Source of the DNA: VXPQ01 sp964608315
GTDB lineage: Bacteria > Bacteroidota > Rhodothermia > Rhodothermales > VXPQ01
Direction: 5' to 3'
DNA: 64,000 nt
Assembly (NCBI GenBank): GCA_964608315.1
Contig: CAZSNF010000009.1
Span: 1-64,000 of the forward strand
The position numbers and the translations under genes are program-made. Below, in pieces: positions 26,899 to 35,484 of the stretch. The notes under the pieces were generated by a model, which made no database searches, had not been told where the DNA came from, and saw nothing but the letters and a program-made list of their open reading frames with translations. Every line of letters starts with the position of its first letter. The first letter of the stretch is position 1.

Positions 26899-29800
26899 GT
26901 GAGCATTCTCCATGTTCCACTCATGAAATGCACCCCGGAAAACATGAACGTCAGTCAACGCCACCCCGGTAATAACGTGAAGCACATCACATGGATGGTT
27001 TCGCTTTTCGCAGGTTTTGCCTTTTTAGTGGGTTTTGCCTTTTTGCATGGACCGGAGGAACCCGGCGCCGGAGAAGATTCGGCGGCGTCCGTCGCCGCGG
27101 AGACGCTGTGGAGCCCGCCTCTGTCGCCATCGACGCAGGCTGCGCGGATCGACGAGACGGAGCTCGTCATCAGGCAGGACGCGGAAGGTTCGAGCCTTTT
27201 CATACTCAGAGCGGGAAGCGAGGATACCTTGGTGACGGTGCAGGCCAGGCCGGATCACCGCCCGTTTCTCCATCCCGTCAAGGCCCCGGACGGACGAGGT
27301 TTCTTTACGGAGTACAGCCCGGGCCATCATCCTCACCAGACGGGTCTTTACTGGGGATTTACGCGCGTCAACGGGCGCGATTATTTTCATCATCCCGAAG
27401 GGGATTACTGGCGGCGGGTTTCCGTGGATGTGTTGACGGAGCAGGGCGAGCAGGTCAGTTGGAGAACCATCTATGATTTGCTCGATGAAGAAGGAGAAAC
27501 CGTGCTCACCGAGACGCAGGTCTGGTCCATGATCGAAGAAGACGGCCGGTATTTTCTTGATCTTGAGTGGAGCGGGGAAGCGAAGACGGATGTGCTGATC
27601 GGGGAATTCGATTATGGAGGCCTGTTTCTGCGCATGCCGTGGACCCGGGGCATAGAAGGTTCGGCGATGAATGCGGCGCGACAGCGCAACCAGGCCGCCG
27701 AAGGGCAACGCGCCATGTGGCTGGACGTGGGGATGCAGGTCGAAGGACGGGACGACATGGCGCATGTGGCGATATTCGATCATCCCGACAACAAGGGCTT
27801 TCCGCATCCCTGGCGCGTGGATGGGCAACTGGGCGTGGGTCCGGTCCGCGCCCGGCTCGGAGGCTGGATGATCTCGGGAGGCGAGACGGAAAGCATACAG
27901 CATCGGCTCATGTTCTACACGGGTCCGATGAATAATGCCGAAATCCGGAATCAGTGGGAGCGTTACATTGGCATGGAAGGCGAACAGTATTCTGTGGTAG
28001 CGCTTTGGGACCTGGCGCAGCGCGAAGGCCGCCAGGCGGAATTTCTGACGCCGGATCGGGCGGTCGACGTCATGACGCTGGTTGACGGCTTTAAGGTGAA
28101 TTCCTGGGCGAACGAGCCGATGATCACGCAGCCGATGGCCTTTGCCTGGGACGATCGCGGACGGCTATGGGTCGCTGAAAATCGCGACTACGAAACCCGC
28201 CGGATCGGGTTCTCGAATTCCGGGGACAGCCGGATACTTATTCTGGAGGACACGGATCGGGACGGCGTGGCGGATAACCGCAAGGTTTTTCTGGAAGGCC
28301 TGCCGTTTCCGTCGGCGATCGCGGTTGGATTCGGCGGGGTGTATCTTGGCGCGCCGCCCCATCTCTTGTTCATTCCGGATCGCGATGGAGACGATGTGGC
28401 CGACGTGGACGATATCGAAATTCTTCTTACGGGTTGGGGCATCCGGGATCGCCACGAGGTGCTCAACAGCTTTCATTGGGGGCCGGACGGCTGGCTCTAT
28501 GGCCTGGAGGGGTTCGCCACCCCCTCCAAGGTGCACAAACCCGATCCCGGAGAGCAGGTCTACAAACATGGCGACCCCTTCCCCGAAGATATTCTTGAAG
28601 GAGAGGGCGTCGACATAGACGGGGGGGTATGGCGGTACCACCCGATCAAGGATCGGTTCGAGGTGGTTGCGCATGGTTTCAGCAATCCCTGGGGCATTGA
28701 TTACGACGCCAAGGGCGAGTTTTTCATCACGGTCTGCGTGATTCCTCATGTATTCCATGTCATCCAGGGCGGCATTTATCATCGCCAGGGCGGGCAGCAT
28801 TTCAATCCGTACGTATACAGCGATATTCGCACTATCGCCGAGCACCGCCATCGATCGGCGCACGGAGGCGCTCGGGTATACCAGTCGGATGCTTTCCCGG
28901 AAGAGCAGCAGGGACGGTTATTCATGGCGAACATTCACGAACATGCGGTGCTATCGGATATCCTTGCTCCCAAGGGATCGGGATATGTGGCGAGTGAAGG
29001 CGAAGACTTCATGCTGGCCAACAATGCGCAGTGGGTCGGTTTCAGTATGGAAGTGGGTCCCGAGGGAGCCCTGTACGTACTGGATTGGCATGACGGCGCC
29101 ATCTGCGGCAACGATGTGCTGGATAAGGATACGGGACGGATATTCCGGATCACTCCTGAAACTTCGCTCGCGGAGGAATGGGAAGGACGCTACGACGATC
29201 TCCGAAACTTGTCCGACGCGCAGTTGGCTGCGCTGCAAACGAGCGTAAGCGACTGGCATGCGCGCCGTGCGCGGGTCATTTTGCAGCATCGCGCCACGCA
29301 ACGACCGATCGACGCCGATGCGGAGGAGGCGCTTCGCGCACAGTTTGACGCCCACGAGAATCCCGATTATCGCCTGCGCGGCATGTGGTCCTTGCATGTC
29401 GCCGGGTTGCTCGCCGAGGAACGCCTGCTGGAAGCGCTCGGGGACGAGGACGAATATGTGCGCGCATGGGCTGTTCAGATGCTTGTAGAGGATATGGATC
29501 CCAGCGAAGCCGCCCTGGAACAGTTTGTTCGTATGGCGGAAATGGACCCGGCTCCCGTAGTGCGCAAGTATCTGGCTTCCGCCTTGCAGCGAATGCCCCA
29601 TGAAAACCGGTGGGTCATTGCCGAGGGCTTGCTTGGATGGGAGGAAGACGCCGACGATCACAACATCCCCAAGATGATCTGGTTCGGGGTGGAACCGCTT
29701 GTCGCGGAGGATACGGATCGGGCCCTTGCTCTTGCGGCGGAAAGTAGTCAGCCCCTTGTGACCACATTCATTGCACGGCGCACCGTGGATGCGGATGCGC

Positions 29801-30897
29801 TCGGACCGCTCACAGAAGCGCTTTCCCGTTATGGCGAAGTACGCAAGGAACTTCTGCAAGGCATGCGGGATGGGCTGGAAGGGTATGGCGATGTAGCATC
29901 GCCTCCCGGATGGGATGCGCTGTACGGTATGCTCCGGGCAGATGAGGAGATGGCTTCGTTAGCCCTGGAGATTGCACAGATTTTTGGCGATTCGGGTGCA
30001 GGCGAAGCGCTTCTCGCCACGCTCATGGATGCAAGCATGGAGATGGATGTCCGCCGCGGCGCCCTGAACAGTTTGGTTGAGACGCAGCACGCCGGGCTTG
30101 TCGCCGAAATTCCGGATCTTGTGAAAGACCCTGACTTTCGGGTCGATGCGATTCGGGCGGTGGCGGCTTTTGACCAGGAAAGCCTTGGCGCCGTCTTGCT
30201 GGAAGCCTATCCGGCGTTCAACTCGGCGGAGAAGCGTACGACGCTCGAGACGTTGGCGTCGCGCCCCACGTATGGCTGGATGCTCACAGAGGTTATCAAG
30301 GCCGGCGACATTTCGCGGGAGGAAGTGCCTGCATATGTTGCGCGGCAATTGCGGCGCGTGGTGGGGAGCGGATTTGTGGAAGTATGGGGTCCCATCGACG
30401 CCGGCCCCTCGGACGACGACGAAGCGTTCGCGGCCTATCGCACGTTGCTTACCCCGGAAGCGATCGCCGGCGCCGACCCGTCCCGGGGACGTTTGCTGTA
30501 CGACCGGGTTTGCGCCGCATGCCATGTCATGTACGACGCCGGGGGGATCATCGGCCCTGACCTCACCGGGTCGAACCGGACCGATATCGACTACATTCTC
30601 ACGAATGTGCTAACTCCCAGCGCAGACATCCAGGACGACTATCGCATGGTGATCGTGACCATGCGCGACGGCCGGACCCTGATCGGCAACGTTTCCAACG
30701 AAACGGATCGGCAATTGACGTTGCGCATTGTCGGGCGGGGAGACGTGGCGCTTGAGAAGTCCGGGATACAGTCGCGGGAAGTCTCCGCCAATTCGCTCAT
30801 GCCGGAAGGCCTTTTTCGCGCTCTGACCGATGAAGACGTGCTGGATATCGTGTCGTATCTGCACACCGACGAGCAAGTAGCGCCCCCCGGCGAGTGA
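26899..30897 (+). CDS. DUF6807 / PVC-type dehydrogenase / HEAT / cytochrome c fusion
   Basis: A large exported protein of about 1330 aa. GTG 26899 gives the longest form; ATG 26923 or 26944 are alternatives. An N-terminal hydrophobic anchor (VSLFAGFAFLVGFAFL) precedes the domains. Residues about 75-360 match a DUF6807 (PmoA-like) domain (YSPGHHPHQTGLYWGFTRV). Residues about 385-760 form a sorbosone-dehydrogenase-like beta-propeller (AFAWDDRGRLWVAENRDYE, FHWGPDGWLYGLEG). HEAT-like helical repeats follow (about 790-1150). The C-terminal domain is a cytochrome c with one heme site, C-A-A-C-H in RVCAACHVMYDAGG (about 1205), and IGPDLTGSN. This architecture is known as PVC-type heme-binding CxxCH protein; it is thought to oxidise sugars or related compounds in the periplasm, substrate unknown. 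Confidence 0.9.
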   Translation: MSILHVPLMKCTPENMNVSQRHPGNNVKHITWMVSLFAGFAFLVGFAFLHGPEEPGAGEDSAASVAAETLWSPPLSPSTQAARIDETELVIRQDAEGSSLFILRAGSEDTLVTVQARPDHRPFLHPVKAPDGRGFFTEYSPGHHPHQTGLYWGFTRVNGRDYFHHPEGDYWRRVSVDVLTEQGEQVSWRTIYDLLDEEGETVLTETQVWSMIEEDGRYFLDLEWSGEAKTDVLIGEFDYGGLFLRMPWTRGIEGSAMNAARQRNQAAEGQRAMWLDVGMQVEGRDDMAHVAIFDHPDNKGFPHPWRVDGQLGVGPVRARLGGWMISGGETESIQHRLMFYTGPMNNAEIRNQWERYIGMEGEQYSVVALWDLAQREGRQAEFLTPDRAVDVMTLVDGFKVNSWANEPMITQPMAFAWDDRGRLWVAENRDYETRRIGFSNSGDSRILILEDTDRDGVADNRKVFLEGLPFPSAIAVGFGGVYLGAPPHLLFIPDRDGDDVADVDDIEILLTGWGIRDRHEVLNSFHWGPDGWLYGLEGFATPSKVHKPDPGEQVYKHGDPFPEDILEGEGVDIDGGVWRYHPIKDRFEVVAHGFSNPWGIDYDAKGEFFITVCVIPHVFHVIQGGIYHRQGGQHFNPYVYSDIRTIAEHRHRSAHGGARVYQSDAFPEEQQGRLFMANIHEHAVLSDILAPKGSGYVASEGEDFMLANNAQWVGFSMEVGPEGALYVLDWHDGAICGNDVLDKDTGRIFRITPETSLAEEWEGRYDDLRNLSDAQLAALQTSVSDWHARRARVILQHRATQRPIDADAEEALRAQFDAHENPDYRLRGMWSLHVAGLLAEERLLEALGDEDEYVRAWAVQMLVEDMDPSEAALEQFVRMAEMDPAPVVRKYLASALQRMPHENRWVIAEGLLGWEEDADDHNIPKMIWFGVEPLVAEDTDRALALAAESSQPLVTTFIARRTVDADALGPLTEALSRYGEVRKELLQGMRDGLEGYGDVASPPGWDALYGMLRADEEMASLALEIAQIFGDSGAGEALLATLMDASMEMDVRRGALNSLVETQHAGLVAEIPDLVKDPDFRVDAIRAVAAFDQESLGAVLLEAYPAFNSAEKRTTLETLASRPTYGWMLTEVIKAGDISREEVPAYVARQLRRVVGSGFVEVWGPIDAGPSDDDEAFAAYRTLLTPEAIAGADPSRGRLLYDRVCAACHVMYDAGGIIGPDLTGSNRTDIDYILTNVLTPSADIQDDYRMVIVTMRDGRTLIGNVSNETDRQLTLRIVGRGDVALEKSGIQSREVSANSLMPEGLFRALTDEDVLDIVSYLHTDEQVAPPGE

Positions 30898-31095
30898 AAA
30901 ACGACGGTTTTTCGTTAATGTGCGCGTCTATTCGCGTTTCTCTCTTGCACAATTGCCTTTTTGGAAGTATGTTTCGTTTACTACGGGCGGAGCCACCTTG
31001 AGAAACCAGGCGTTTTTCAGGCCTTGCGCCAGGGCGGCGCCTGTTTCGAAACACCTTCCACACGTACTTTGCCTAAAGTCAATACCTCTACGCAC

Positions 31096-31293
31096 ATGGC
31101 CTACAAACACACGAACTCCAAGGGAACGGACTATTACCTCCACAGCAAGCGGACCACGCTGAAGAACGGTCGCGAACAGACCATTTATTATTTCGGCAAG
31201 CAGGTGAAGGAGGGAGCCCTCGACGCCGTTCCGGAAGGCCGCGAGGTCGCCGAGACGTCCAACGGCCTGCCCGTCCTGAAGAAAAAGAAGTAA
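31096..31293 (+). CDS. small conserved hypothetical protein
   Basis: A 65-aa basic protein, MAYKHTNSKGTDYYLHSKRT... ending GLPVLKKKK. The pattern LHSK-TTLKNGREQTIYYFGK followed by AVPEGREVAETSNGLP is a compact domain I recognise as recurring in small conserved proteins of this group, but I cannot assign a function. ATG 31096 was chosen over the longer frame because the protein starts sensibly here. A bidirectionally placed hairpin (31328-31357) ends the gene before the convergent dnaA. Confidence 0.7.
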   Translation: MAYKHTNSKGTDYYLHSKRTTLKNGREQTIYYFGKQVKEGALDAVPEGREVAETSNGLPVLKKKK

Positions 31294-31327
31294 GGCGCGT
31301 CGCTACGCCGGTTAGCGCTAATCCATG

Positions 31328-31367
31328 GCAGGGAGCACGGCAATCCGTGTTCCCTGCTGGGGTTTTA
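31328..31367 (+). terminator. terminator between the small gene and convergent dnaA
   Basis: GCAGGGAGCACGG (31328-31340) pairs with CCGTGTTCCCTGC (31345-31357) over 13 bp with one G-U, loop CAAT, then TGGGGTTTTA. It terminates the small gene at 31096 and overlaps the dnaA stop codon. Confidence 0.75.
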
Positions 31368-32825
31368 TCCATGCCTGACCGTACGCCCGGGCGTGTAGCG
31401 TTCGAGTCGTTCCCGGGCGCCAGCCATTTCGTCCCGAAACGCATCTTCCAGTTCCATACGGTTTTCGACCGTTTTGCAGGCGTGTATGACCGTCGAGTGG
31501 TCTCGTCCGCCAAAACGGCTGCCGATGCTTTTCAGGGAATGCGAGGTGAGTTGCTTGCAGAAGTACATGGCGAGATGGCGGGCGGTTACGGCCTCGCGCT
31601 TGCGCGTCTTCGCCGAGAGTAACTCGGGTTCGATCCCGTAAAACTGGGCTACGCAACGCTGGATGTCCTCGATTTCGAGGCGCACCTGGCAATCCTCCAT
31701 CAGGTCCCGGAGGATGCTTTTCGCCGTGTTGACGTCAATGTCCTGCCGGTGATGCGCAACGTAGGCGGACAACTTGTTCAGCGCGCCTTCCAGTTGCCGG
31801 ATGTTGGCGCGGACCCGCTCCGCTACGAATTCCAGCACTTCCGTTCGCAGGGATACGCCCATTTTGACCGCCTTGTGCTGTAGAATCGCAATGCGCGTTT
31901 CCAGTTCGGGCGGCTGAATGTCCGCGGAGAGCCCCCATTGAAAGCGCGACAGGAGGCGTTCCTGGATTCCGGTGATTGCGGACGGAGGCCGGTCGGCGCA
32001 CAGGATGATTTTCTTCCCCCGTTGATGGAGTTCGTTGAAGATGTGGAAGAATTCCTCCTGCGTTTTCTCCTTGCCGCTCAGGAACTGCACGTCGTCCACG
32101 ATCAGCAAGTCTATTTGCCGGTAGAAGTTGGAGAAACAGTGGACCCGGTTCTCCTGAATCGAGTGGATGAACTGGGACGTGAACTGTTCTCCCGAGACGT
32201 AATGGACGCGCAGATTCGTGTTTTTTTGCAAGGCGTAATTCCCGATCGCCTGTACAAGGTGGGTTTTGCCGAGCCCGGTGTCTCCGTAGATGGTGAACGG
32301 ATTGTACCCGGTGCCTTTCGGGTCTTCGGCGATGGCGACCGCGCCCCCGCGGGCAAACCGATTGGAATGACCCTCAATGAACGAATCGAAGGTGTACTCC
32401 GGCTTGAGCGAAGTATTCCGGATGGGCGCGATGGACGGCGCGGTGCGTCGTGACGGCGCGGGCGCGGCGGGCCAGGCGCGGGGCAGGTATTCCCTGTTCT
32501 GTCGCACAGGTTCGAGCGGCGCGGGCGCCGGTTTGTCCTTGTCTTTGTCCGAAGTTGTTTCCGGGGTGACCTCGTAGGCGACGTTGATCTGCCGCCCGAT
32601 GACTTCTGCGGCGGTTTTCCTGATGACCGTCGCATAATGAGATTCCAGCCATTCGGTGTGAAAGGCGTGGGGGACAGCCAAACGAAGTCGCGCAGTTTCG
32701 TGGTTTTCCTCCAGATTGATCAAGCGGATCGGAGCAAACCAGGTGCGAAAGGACTGCTTGGATATTTGGTTGGAAATTTGAGTGAGACAGGTTTCCCACG
32801 TTTTTTCGGCGGTGGCGGAAGGCAT
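31365..32825 (-). CDS. dnaA: chromosomal replication initiator DnaA
   Basis: A 486-aa DnaA. Domain I is at 1-85 (TWETCLTQISNQISKQSFRTWFAP) and a variable Pro-rich linker follows to about 140. The AAA+ domain has Walker A GDTGLGKT, Walker B LLIVDDVQFL, and sensor features SRFQWGLSADIQPPELETR. The C-terminal DNA-binding domain carries the DnaA signature GGRDHSTVIHACKTVE (about 447-462). The start at 32825 (MPSATAEKTWET) fits the family N-terminus. The upstream region holds DnaA boxes and an AT-rich stretch (see oriC entry). It initiates replication by melting oriC and is likely autoregulated through those boxes. Confidence 0.97.
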   Translation of the reverse strand: MPSATAEKTWETCLTQISNQISKQSFRTWFAPIRLINLEENHETARLRLAVPHAFHTEWLESHYATVIRKTAAEVIGRQINVAYEVTPETTSDKDKDKPAPAPLEPVRQNREYLPRAWPAAPAPSRRTAPSIAPIRNTSLKPEYTFDSFIEGHSNRFARGGAVAIAEDPKGTGYNPFTIYGDTGLGKTHLVQAIGNYALQKNTNLRVHYVSGEQFTSQFIHSIQENRVHCFSNFYRQIDLLIVDDVQFLSGKEKTQEEFFHIFNELHQRGKKIILCADRPPSAITGIQERLLSRFQWGLSADIQPPELETRIAILQHKAVKMGVSLRTEVLEFVAERVRANIRQLEGALNKLSAYVAHHRQDIDVNTAKSILRDLMEDCQVRLEIEDIQRCVAQFYGIEPELLSAKTRKREAVTARHLAMYFCKQLTSHSLKSIGSRFGGRDHSTVIHACKTVENRMELEDAFRDEMAGARERLERYTPGRTVRHG

Positions 32826-32879
32826 ATATTATTCAAGCGGGTGGCGGCTCGAGGCAACGAACCGAGTGGGGGTAAGGCA

Positions 32880-33165
32880 TAACATGGAGGCCCATTCGTT
32901 ACCTGACATTTTATGCTTGCGCGCCACGGATTGCAAGTACAATTCGTTACAATTTTCTAACAAAGAATACACGACCTGCGCGAGTTGTCCACGAATTATC
33001 CACATTTGACTGTGAGGCTGTCCACAGGTGCTTGTTTTCGTTCGACTTGGCCGGAGGTCTTTGCGTACGGTGCGCTCAGTGTCCGTACGCTTTTGGCTTG
33101 CCCATACATTGTATTTTATTATAAATAATTAAAAAATATAAACTTAATAAATAACGGAAAATGTC
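32880..33165. other. candidate replication origin (oriC)
   Basis: Directly upstream of dnaA. A perfect DnaA box TTATCCACA lies at 32996-33004, with near-boxes TTGTCCACG (32985-32993) and CTGTCCACA (33018-33026), all in the same orientation with 11- and 22-bp start spacing, that is, on one face of the helix. About 100 bp further on is a long AT-rich tract (33108-33160, ATTTTATTATAAATAATTAA...), a plausible unwinding element. The region also serves as the dnaA promoter. Origin function is inferred from position and motifs. Confidence 0.75.
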
Positions 33166-33272
33166 GCTTCCTGTTCGGGTTGCTCTGGTCGCCGGACCAG
33201 GCCTCCTTTGCAGCCCGTCTGCGCCGCGTACTCGAAAAGGATGGTTTTTTCAGTCGTTAAATTCAGTTTTTC

Positions 33273-33290
33273 ACATCAGAGTATCCATAA
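33273..33290 (+). repeat. solo end of the MITE-like repeat
   Basis: CATCAGAGTATCCATAA matches the right end of the family (CAGAGTATCC core). It abuts the hairpin at 33291. The rest of the gap from oriC to glnB (33166-33378) contains no gene I can support. Confidence 0.5.
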
Positions 33291-33343
33291 GTACGCCCCT
33301 GCGCCGGGTTTCTCTGGAGAGGCTTCCCGGTACAGGGGCGTAC
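33291..33343. terminator. strong hairpin 3' of the P-II gene
   Basis: GTACGCCCCTG (33291-33301) pairs perfectly with CAGGGGCGTAC (33333-33343), with an inner CCGGG/CCCGG stem. It lies 36 bp after the leftward glnB-like stop, so it may end that transcript, although no long T run follows on that strand. Confidence 0.55.
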
Positions 33344-33378
33344 GGCCTTGCGGCAGGCGAGGAAAGGCGTGCGCCGGG

Positions 33379-33744
33379 CTATGCGTCTGCCTCGGCAGGT
33401 ACGGGCGTAACGGCGGATACGTCTTCTTCGCCGGTGCGGATCCGGTAGATTTTTTCTACCGGAAGCACGAAGACTTTTCCGTCGCCCACTTCGCCCGTCC
33501 GCGCCGCTGCAAGCAGGGTTTCGATGGCCGTGTCGAGCACCGGATCCGAGACGCCGATGTCCAGCATGATTTTCTCGGTGAGTTCTTTTTTGGCCGTGGT
33601 GCCCCGGTAGGTCTCCACGATTTCCGTTTCGCCGCCGTGGCCGCGAACGCGCGTCACCGTAAGTCCGGTGATTTCCGCCTGGAACAACGCGGTGAGCACA
33701 TCGGTGAGTTTTTCGGGCCGAATGATCGCTCTGACTAATTTCAT
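33379..33744 (-). CDS. P-II family nitrogen regulator (GlnB/GlnK type)
   Basis: A 121-aa P-II signalling protein, expected to sense 2-oxoglutarate and ATP/ADP and to plug the adjacent ammonium transporter when nitrogen is plentiful. The start MKLVRAIIRPEKLTDVLTAL and the strand ITGLTVTRVRGHG fit the family. The T-loop reads ETYRGTTAKKELTEKI: where E. coli GlnB has Tyr51 (YRGAEY), this has Ala51, so it cannot be uridylylated at that site. The C-terminal GKVFVLPVEKIYRIRTGE is the nucleotide-binding end. It is 53 bp downstream of amtB on the same strand (order amtB-glnK in the leftward operon), the classic linkage. Confidence 0.93.
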   Translation of the reverse strand: MKLVRAIIRPEKLTDVLTALFQAEITGLTVTRVRGHGGETEIVETYRGTTAKKELTEKIMLDIGVSDPVLDTAIETLLAAARTGEVGDGKVFVLPVEKIYRIRTGEEDVSAVTPVPAEADA

Positions 33745-33797
33745 GGCAAGAACCTCAAAGGGTAGAAGATGGATGAAAGGATGGGTATGCGGTTTGG

Positions 33798-35141
33798 CTA
33801 TGCTGCGGAAGGCGTTCGCGCGTCCTCGTCGAGCAGCAGCACGACGCCTTCGCCGTCGGAGTAGGCTTCTTCGCCGTGGCTGACGATATCGAGCCCCATG
33901 CCTTCGTGCGGAATGCCTGGACGCAGCGAGGTGATCAGGCCCACAACCTTGAGGATAACGAACGTAACCACGCCGCTATAGACCATGACGGCGACCACGG
34001 AGAGGGCCTGGACGCCCAACTGAGCCGGATTGCCGAACAGGAGCCCGTCTGACCCCCCATTCCATGCGCTTTCCGCAAATACGCCTGTAAGCAGGGCGCC
34101 CATGATTCCGCCGAGCCCGTGCGCGGCGAATACGTCGAGGGAATCGTCCAGACGCGTACGCGCCCGCCATTGAATGGCGAAATAACACGGAATGGCCGAA
34201 ATGCCGCCAATCAGCGCCGCCGAAATCGGCGAAACGAATCCGGCGGCGGGCGTGACGGCCACGAGGCCGACCACGATGGCTGTTGCGGCGCCTACGGCTG
34301 TAACCTTGCCGGTTCGACCCAGGTCAAGGATGGTCCAGATGGTGAGCGTGGCTGCGGGCGCCAGCATGGTGTTTACCAGGGCGAGCGCCGCGACGCCATC
34401 CGCAGCGAGGGCGCTGCCCCCGTTGAATCCGAACCAGCCGAACCAGAGCAGCCCCGCGCCCAGCAGGACGAACGGCACGTTGTGCGGAATGATGGCTTGC
34501 CTGCCGTAATCCTTGCGCGCGCCCAGTACAAGCGCGGCCACTACGGCCGCTACGCCTGCATTGATGTGCACCACGGCGCCTCCCGCGAAATCAAGCGCGC
34601 CCAAATCCCCCAACCAGGCATTGCCGCTCCATACCCAGTGGCATACCGGAGCATATACGAGCAGAGCCCACAGCGGGATGAAGATCATATACGCCTTGAA
34701 GCGCATCCGTTCGACCACTGCGCCGGAAATCAGCGCGGCGGTAATGATGAAGAACGTGCCCTGAAACGCCATGAAGAGCAGCGAGGGGATGCTGCCGTCG
34801 GGTTCGAGCCCCACGCCGTTCAGGAAAGCCATCGAGAAGTCCCCGATCCATTTGTTTCCGTCCCCGAAGGCCAGCGAGTATCCGAACAGCGCCCAGAGTA
34901 CGCCGGCGATTCCAAGGGAAATAAAGCTCATCATCATGGTGTTGAGCGTGTTTTTGGATCGAACGAGCCCGCCGTAGAAGAAGGCGAGGGCCGGCGTCAT
35001 CAACAGGACAAGGGCGGTGGAGATCAGCATCCACGCCGTATCGGCGCCGGACAGCGCGGATTCCGCAGCGGCGTCCTGGGCGAACGCGGGTTCGGCCAGG
35101 GCAAGGGCGGGCAGCGCAAGGAGGCAAAGGAGAAATCGCAT
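33798..35141 (-). CDS. amtB: ammonium transporter
   Basis: A 447-aa Amt/Rh-family channel with a cleavable signal peptide (MRFLLCLLALPALALAEPAFAQ) and 11 predicted membrane helices. The family signature is DTAWMLISTALVLLMTPALAFFYGG...RSKN at the start. The twin pore histidines are in VVHINAGVAA and AAHGLGGIMG. The C-terminal cytosolic tail (GEEAYSDGEGVVLLLDED) is unusually acidic. It conducts ammonium into the cell; the P-II gene downstream in the same operon probably regulates it. The AT-rich upstream region (35160-35270) is a likely promoter under nitrogen control, but I could not identify a specific activator site. Confidence 0.96.
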   Translation of the reverse strand: MRFLLCLLALPALALAEPAFAQDAAAESALSGADTAWMLISTALVLLMTPALAFFYGGLVRSKNTLNTMMMSFISLGIAGVLWALFGYSLAFGDGNKWIGDFSMAFLNGVGLEPDGSIPSLLFMAFQGTFFIITAALISGAVVERMRFKAYMIFIPLWALLVYAPVCHWVWSGNAWLGDLGALDFAGGAVVHINAGVAAVVAALVLGARKDYGRQAIIPHNVPFVLLGAGLLWFGWFGFNGGSALAADGVAALALVNTMLAPAATLTIWTILDLGRTGKVTAVGAATAIVVGLVAVTPAAGFVSPISAALIGGISAIPCYFAIQWRARTRLDDSLDVFAAHGLGGIMGALLTGVFAESAWNGGSDGLLFGNPAQLGVQALSVVAVMVYSGVVTFVILKVVGLITSLRPGIPHEGMGLDIVSHGEEAYSDGEGVVLLLDEDARTPSAA

Positions 35142-35403
35142 GACGAGGGTTGTTTTTGTTAAAAAATTAGACTTTTTGCTATGAACTCCGAAAAAAATAA
35201 TATAAATCAGGATTTTTATCCACTTTTTTTAGATTTATTAAGCTAATTGGGTTGTTTTTGTTAAATCTTCATCTAATGCCGGGGATGCTCTGGCCAAGTC
35301 CGCAGAGCGCCGCTGCAGAGCGTCCTTAACAGTCCCTAATTCTTTTTTGCCCCGGGTCGGGCGGATTCTTCGCCTTTCGGCCGGCCCGAATGGCGGAAGG
35401 GCA
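35142..35403. other. AT-rich promoter region and MITE-like remnant
   Basis: 35160-35270 is AT-rich, divergent from the neighbours, and presumably holds the amtB promoter. Around 35282-35332 GGATGCTCTGG ... GCAGAGCGTCCTTAA looks like a much decayed, internally deleted copy of the MITE-like element (both ends, little interior). No gene seen. Confidence 0.4.
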
Positions 35404-35404
35404 T

Positions 35405-35454
35405 AAAAAAACCCTGTCGGCGGCGCGCCGCAACAGGGCCCGCCACCGACAGGG
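35405..35454 (-). terminator. terminator of the sugar dehydrogenase gene
   Basis: On the leftward strand CCCTGTCGG (35454-35446) pairs with CCGACAGGG (35420-35412) and is followed by seven T (35411-35405). It lies 30 bp after the dehydrogenase stop codon. Confidence 0.8.
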
Positions 35455-35484
35455 AACAGGAAACAATAACGATGCGAAGAGATG

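Noticed and set aside
33161..33738. Short rightward ORFs between oriC and glnB
   Set aside because: They overlap the P-II gene in antisense or read through repeat fragments and a hairpin; the composition is not protein-like.
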